DNA from: an uncultured Eubacteriales bacterium
GTDB taxonomy: Bacteria; Bacillota_I; Bacilli_A; RF39; UBA660
Direction of reading: 5' to 3'
Assembly: GCA_900321645.1 (NCBI GenBank)
Contig: ONWZ01000037.1
Span: forward strand, 1 to 9,165
Length of the DNA: 9,165 nt
Made by a program: the position numbers and the translations under genes. How positions within the stretch are numbered: position 1 is the stretch's first letter; each line of letters opens with the position of its first letter. Under the pieces are notes generated by a model. That model was not told the origin of the DNA. It did not search any database and was given only the letters and a program-made list of their open reading frames with translations. Positions 6,601 to 9,165 of the stretch are shown here, piece after piece.

Positions 6601-6622
6601 AAATAGCATTGCTATTTTTTTT
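6600..6622 (+). terminator. Intrinsic terminator of the DUF378 gene
   Basis: AAAATAGC and GCTATTTT form an 8-bp stem with a 3-base loop (ATT), followed by four more T. The stem starts on the last base of the TAA stop. The 3' arm overlaps the -35 of a possible promoter for the next gene. Confidence 0.8.
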
Positions 6623-6637
6623 GTTTTGCGGTATCAT
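6609..6637 (+). promoter_or_regulatory. Possible promoter for the coiled-coil/deacetylase pair
   Basis: TTGCTA (6609-6614) and TATCAT (6632-6637) are separated by 17 bp. The -35 lies in the loop and 3' arm of the DUF378 terminator. The predicted start near 6644 leaves about 13 nt to the ATG at 6657, which favours that start over 6648. Confidence 0.45.
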
Positions 6638-6656
6638 AATAATAGAGATGATAGTA

Positions 6657-6923
6657 ATGAAGAGAATTTTTGTTATAATCCTCTCTTGTTTGTTTATTAT
6701 TTTAGGTTTTACATACTTTAAAATACATTTGACAAAACTAGATAATACACGTATTGCAAGCAAGATTAAGGAAGTAAAAAAAAGTAATATACAGGTTGAT
6801 AATGAATTAGCTGAAACGCAAAAAGATATTGACTCGTTAAAGGAAGAAAATAAAGACAAATGGCAAGAACTAGACACGTGGCGAAAAACAAAAGAGAAAA
6901 TCGAAACCGCCTTGCAACCATAA
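6657..6923 (+). CDS. Small membrane-anchored coiled-coil protein of unknown function
   Basis: An 88-residue protein with one transmembrane helix at about 4-20 (RIFVIILSCLFIILGFTY). A charged helix with coiled-coil character follows at about 26-80 (KIKEVKKSNIQVDNELAET and onward, with LKEENKDKWQEL). The basic N-terminus suggests the helix lies outside the membrane. The topology recalls FtsL/DivIC-type proteins, but I see no sequence match that would justify that name. The start is chosen at ATG 6657, with weak GAG upstream at 6645-6647. ATG 6648 has no spacing to any site, and a TTG at 6609 lies inside a terminator. Its 3' end overlaps the deacetylase gene by 64 nt in another frame, so the two are surely co-transcribed and may be translationally coupled. 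A frameshifted single gene is unlikely because each part has its own membrane helix. Confidence 0.7.
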   Translation: MKRIFVIILSCLFIILGFTYFKIHLTKLDNTRIASKIKEVKKSNIQVDNELAETQKDIDSLKEENKDKWQELDTWRKTKEKIETALQP

Positions 6924-7825
6924 TTGTTTTCATTATCACTTTCATTATTTTATCGCTCTTAATTACCAATAATTATTTTACAATTGATCGATTAATTAAT
7001 AAAAATAAAGAACTAAATGCCAAACTATTAATTGCTAAAAATGAGAACGTTGAAAAAAGAACTAATCAAAAAAAATTAAATGACATTATCACCGAATATC
7101 AAAATATTGATGACACTATTAGTATGACCAAAAAAGAAGTATTTGATTTAGCTAAAAATCTAGAAACTAAAATTACCAATAATGAAACAAAATATAAAAT
7201 TGCTTATATTACTTTTGATGATGGGCCATATCATTCAACTGATCAAGTTCTAAATATTTTAAATAAATATGAAATAAAAGCAACTTTCTTTACTATTGGA
7301 CTAGATAAAGATGATTGTTATGATAGTCCTGGATACTCATGTTATAACACTTATAAAAAAATTGTTGAAAATGGTCATACCATTGCTAACCATACTTATT
7401 CGCATCAAATATTTAGAGGCCTTTATAGTAGCTCTGATAGTTTTATTAATCAAGTAAAACTTCAAGAAAAGTTAATCGAAGAAAGAACTGGTGCTAAAAC
7501 TAATATTTTAAGATTTCCAGGAGGTAGTAGTACTGCGAATGCTAAACTAGGAAATGATATTAATAATGTTAAAGCATGGCTACACGAGAATAATTACGGT
7601 TGGGTTGATTGGACTGCTCAAGACGGTGATGGCGGTTATCTTCCATCATATGATACCGCCTGGAACAATTTTACTAATTCAATTAATGAAAATATCGAAG
7701 TAATTCTTTTCCACGATTATAGTTATACGACAATCTCAATGTTACCAACAGCCATCGAATACCTAGAAAATAATGACTACATCATTTTACCACTATTCTA
7801 TGATAGTGTTAAAGTAAACAAATAA
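6860..7825 (+). CDS. Membrane-anchored polysaccharide deacetylase (NodB domain)
   Basis: A 321-residue enzyme likely to deacetylate N-acetyl sugars of peptidoglycan or another surface glycan. Residues 1-17 are basic and cytoplasmic, 19-36 form a membrane helix, and about 42-110 form a charged coiled-coil-like stalk. The NodB domain covers about 112-315. All five motifs are present: TFDDGP with catalytic Asp120 and metal ligand Asp121; the His178-xxx-His182 metal pair in NHTYSH; RFPGG at 218-222; DWTAQD at 250-255; and LFHD with His285. The only two cysteines, Cys153 and Cys161, lie in an insertion before the His motif and could form a disulfide. The ATG at 6860 lies within the upstream coiled-coil gene. 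AAAGGAAG is about 13 nt upstream, a rather long spacing. The substrate is inferred from the family only. Confidence 0.93.
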   Translation: MARTRHVAKNKRENRNRLATIIVFIITFIILSLLITNNYFTIDRLINKNKELNAKLLIAKNENVEKRTNQKKLNDIITEYQNIDDTISMTKKEVFDLAKNLETKITNNETKYKIAYITFDDGPYHSTDQVLNILNKYEIKATFFTIGLDKDDCYDSPGYSCYNTYKKIVENGHTIANHTYSHQIFRGLYSSSDSFINQVKLQEKLIEERTGAKTNILRFPGGSSTANAKLGNDINNVKAWLHENNYGWVDWTAQDGDGGYLPSYDTAWNNFTNSINENIEVILFHDYSYTTISMLPTAIEYLENNDYIILPLFYDSVKVNK

Positions 7826-7833
7826 GTTTTAAT

Positions 7834-7867
7834 AATCTACACAAGAAAAAACATGTGTAGATTTTTT
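7834..7867 (+). terminator. Strong intrinsic terminator after the deacetylase gene
   Basis: AATCTACACA (7834-7843) pairs perfectly with TGTGTAGATT (7854-7863) over 10 bp around a 10-base A-rich loop, and the T run continues to 7867. It begins 8 nt after the TAA stop and separates this unit from the DUF6020-like gene. Confidence 0.88.
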
Positions 7868-7890
7868 ATGATATAGCCCTATTATAAAAG

Positions 7891-7917
7891 TTGCGTTTAA
7901 TCACCAATTATGATAAT
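7891..7917 (+). promoter_or_regulatory. Possible promoter of the DUF6020-like gene
   Basis: TTGCGT (7891-7896) lies upstream of GATAAT (7912-7917) with a short 15-bp spacer. TAATCT at 17 bp is an alternative -10. Either places the start just before the AAGGAG site at 7928-7933. The match to consensus is modest. Confidence 0.35.
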
Positions 7918-7940
7918 CTATTATTATAAGGAGTGTAATA

Positions 7941-9165
7941 ATGAAAAATAGCATTAGAAATATATTATCATTTATATCATCCATAATAGTAGCATACACT
8001 TTATCATTAAATATTAATGATTATACCAATTTTAATTATTATTTTAATAATTCTTTAATTCCTATTATTCTAACAATTGGTACCTTTATACTCATTAAAA
8101 AAACATGGTCAATTACCGATAATAAAATAAAGTCAATAGCATTTACTGAAGCATTAATTATTGGTATCACCGTAGTCTTGGGAAACTGTATACATTGCAA
8201 TTTAGATTTAAGTAATATTATCTTTAATGACACAATACGTATTAAATCAATACTATACTTTATTACTACGTTAGTAATTTCAAGCATCATAATCATAAAC
8301 ATATATACATATTTTAATACAATCAAGCCATCAAAATGGCATTTTAAAGATTCTAAATTAACATATTTAATTATTTGGTTATTAATTTTTATTATGTGGC
8401 TACCATATTTTTTAAGTTGGTATCCCAGTGTAATGACACCAGACTCAATAAATCAATTTGAACAAGCAATTGGAATAAGACAATTAACTAATAATTTACC
8501 GATCATTCACACACTATTTATCAAACTTTGTATATTTATTAGTGCCCCATTTAGTAACTACACTACAGCAGCTGCCGTATATTCAATTATTCAAATGTTA
8601 ATAATGTCGCTTATATTTACACTAGCTATTAAATGGATGATTAAGAATAACATCAATTCAATAATTATCATCCTAGCAATAATCTTTTATGCTTTATACC
8701 CTGTCAATGCTATATATAGTTTTACAATGTGGAAAGATATTATATATTCGGGATTACTCTTGATATTTATGTTGATGGCATATAATACAATTCAGAAGAA
8801 AGATTATTTATCAAATACCAAAAACTACATATTATTCATATTAGTAATGATTCTAATCACACTCTTTAGAAACAACGGCTTTCTAGTTTTAATACCTGTC
8901 CTACTAATACTAATATTAAAACTTAAGGATATCCGCTCTCTTCTAACAAAGAGTTTAATTATTCTAGTAACTTTTTCATTAGTCTGGTTCTTATCTCTGA
9001 GTTATATTTTTAAAATCCCAACGACATCAACAATTGATGCTTTTTCCGTTCCCTTACAACAAGTTGCTCGAATTTATGTTAAAAAGAATTCCCAATTAAA
9101 TAATTATGAAAAACGAACAATTCAAAAATACTTAAATGAAAAAGTAATTGAATATTATAATCCAC
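7941..9165 (+). CDS. Polytopic membrane protein, DUF6020-like (partial, C-terminus beyond window)
   Basis: The ATG at 7941 has AAGGAG 7 nt upstream. The frame is then open for 408 codons to the right edge, so the C-terminus is missing. The product is very hydrophobic, with roughly nine or more membrane helices separated by short loops. Landmarks are WYPSVMTPDSINQ around Asp168, LPIIHTLFIK, TMWKDIIYS around Trp264-Asp266, and LFRNNGF around Arg310. A more polar stretch with FSVPLQQVARIYVKKN follows near the end. This set of phrases matches my memory of the DUF6020 family of large membrane proteins, which recall GT-C-type glycosyltransferases with an acidic loop after the early helices. A role in making or moving surface glycans is inference. 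Codon use differs from its neighbours: Ile ATA is common here and rare in the adjacent deacetylase gene. Confidence 0.8.
   Translation, partial: MKNSIRNILSFISSIIVAYTLSLNINDYTNFNYYFNNSLIPIILTIGTFILIKKTWSITDNKIKSIAFTEALIIGITVVLGNCIHCNLDLSNIIFNDTIRIKSILYFITTLVISSIIIINIYTYFNTIKPSKWHFKDSKLTYLIIWLLIFIMWLPYFLSWYPSVMTPDSINQFEQAIGIRQLTNNLPIIHTLFIKLCIFISAPFSNYTTAAAVYSIIQMLIMSLIFTLAIKWMIKNNINSIIIILAIIFYALYPVNAIYSFTMWKDIIYSGLLLIFMLMAYNTIQKKDYLSNTKNYILFILVMILITLFRNNGFLVLIPVLLILILKLKDIRSLLTKSLIILVTFSLVWFLSLSYIFKIPTTSTIDAFSVPLQQVARIYVKKNSQLNNYEKRTIQKYLNEKVIEYYNP

Noticed and set aside
6609..6656. N-terminal extension of the small coiled-coil protein from a TTG at 6609 or ATG at 6648
   Set aside because: The TTG lies in the loop and 3' arm of a terminator and the ATG at 6648 has no ribosome binding site. 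The ATG at 6657 starts a normal MKRI-TM sequence.
6515..6969. Two open frames on the minus strand opposite the DUF378, coiled-coil and deacetylase genes
   Set aside because: They lie antisense to better-supported genes, give Ser/Leu/Ile-rich low-quality protein and have no ribosome binding site or family resemblance.
6657..7825. Coiled-coil and deacetylase frames as one gene broken by a frameshift
   Set aside because: Each frame has its own start, basic N-terminus and membrane helix, so joining them would make an implausible double-anchored protein.
8039..8326. Minus-strand open frame opposite the DUF6020-like gene
   Set aside because: It is a shadow of the AT-rich, hydrophobic plus-strand gene and shows no start signal or recognisable features.
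1..9165. Alternative genetic code (UGA as Trp), CRISPR array, tRNA or mobile element
   Set aside because: Trp codons checked are TGG and no gene needs UGA readthrough; no spaced repeats, cloverleaf sequences, transposase-like proteins or terminal inverted repeats were seen.

Overview
The window is AT-rich, densely packed bacterial DNA. It has strong AGGAGG-type ribosome binding sites, short intergenic gaps, a GatCAB operon and no sign of an outer membrane. This fits a low-GC Firmicute of the Bacilli/Mollicutes side, probably an uncultured gut-type lineage; that placement is inference. Every tryptophan codon I checked is TGG and the complete genes stop with TAA (seven) or TAG (one), so the genes read normally with the standard bacterial code.

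Left part, minus strand (3604 to 1): a transcription unit starts at an extended -10 promoter just upstream of gatC and runs gatC-gatA-gatB. These encode the tRNA-dependent amidotransferase that makes Gln-tRNA(Gln) and/or Asn-tRNA(Asn). The genes overlap by 1 and 8 nt. A fourth gene follows 21 nt after gatB and runs off the left edge. Its visible 144 residues resemble the N-terminal part of an alpha/beta-hydrolase-type protein, but I cannot identify it.

Middle, minus strand (6320 to 3616): two independently transcribed cell-surface genes, each ending in a hairpin that overlaps its own stop codon. The first encodes a lipoprotein with a LolA-like (COG2834) domain. The second encodes a membrane-anchored serine hydrolase of the class A beta-lactamase/PBP fold with an unusual Asn/Gln-rich cytoplasmic tail of about 150 residues.

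Right part, plus strand (6320 to 9165): a small DUF378 membrane protein with a hairpin leader; an overlapping pair encoding a TM plus coiled-coil protein and a membrane-anchored NodB-type polysaccharide deacetylase that also has a TM plus coiled-coil front; a strong terminator; and the first 408 residues of a polytopic DUF6020-like membrane protein that continues past the right edge.

Apart from the translation operon, the window is mostly envelope functions. No rRNA, tRNA, CRISPR array, insertion sequence or prophage gene is visible, and no gene-free stretch exceeds about 110 nt. I found no convincing new multi-gene system. The best leads are the overlapping coiled-coil/deacetylase pair, the hybrid architecture of the serine hydrolase, the unidentified gene behind gatB, and the shifted codon use of the DUF6020-like gene.
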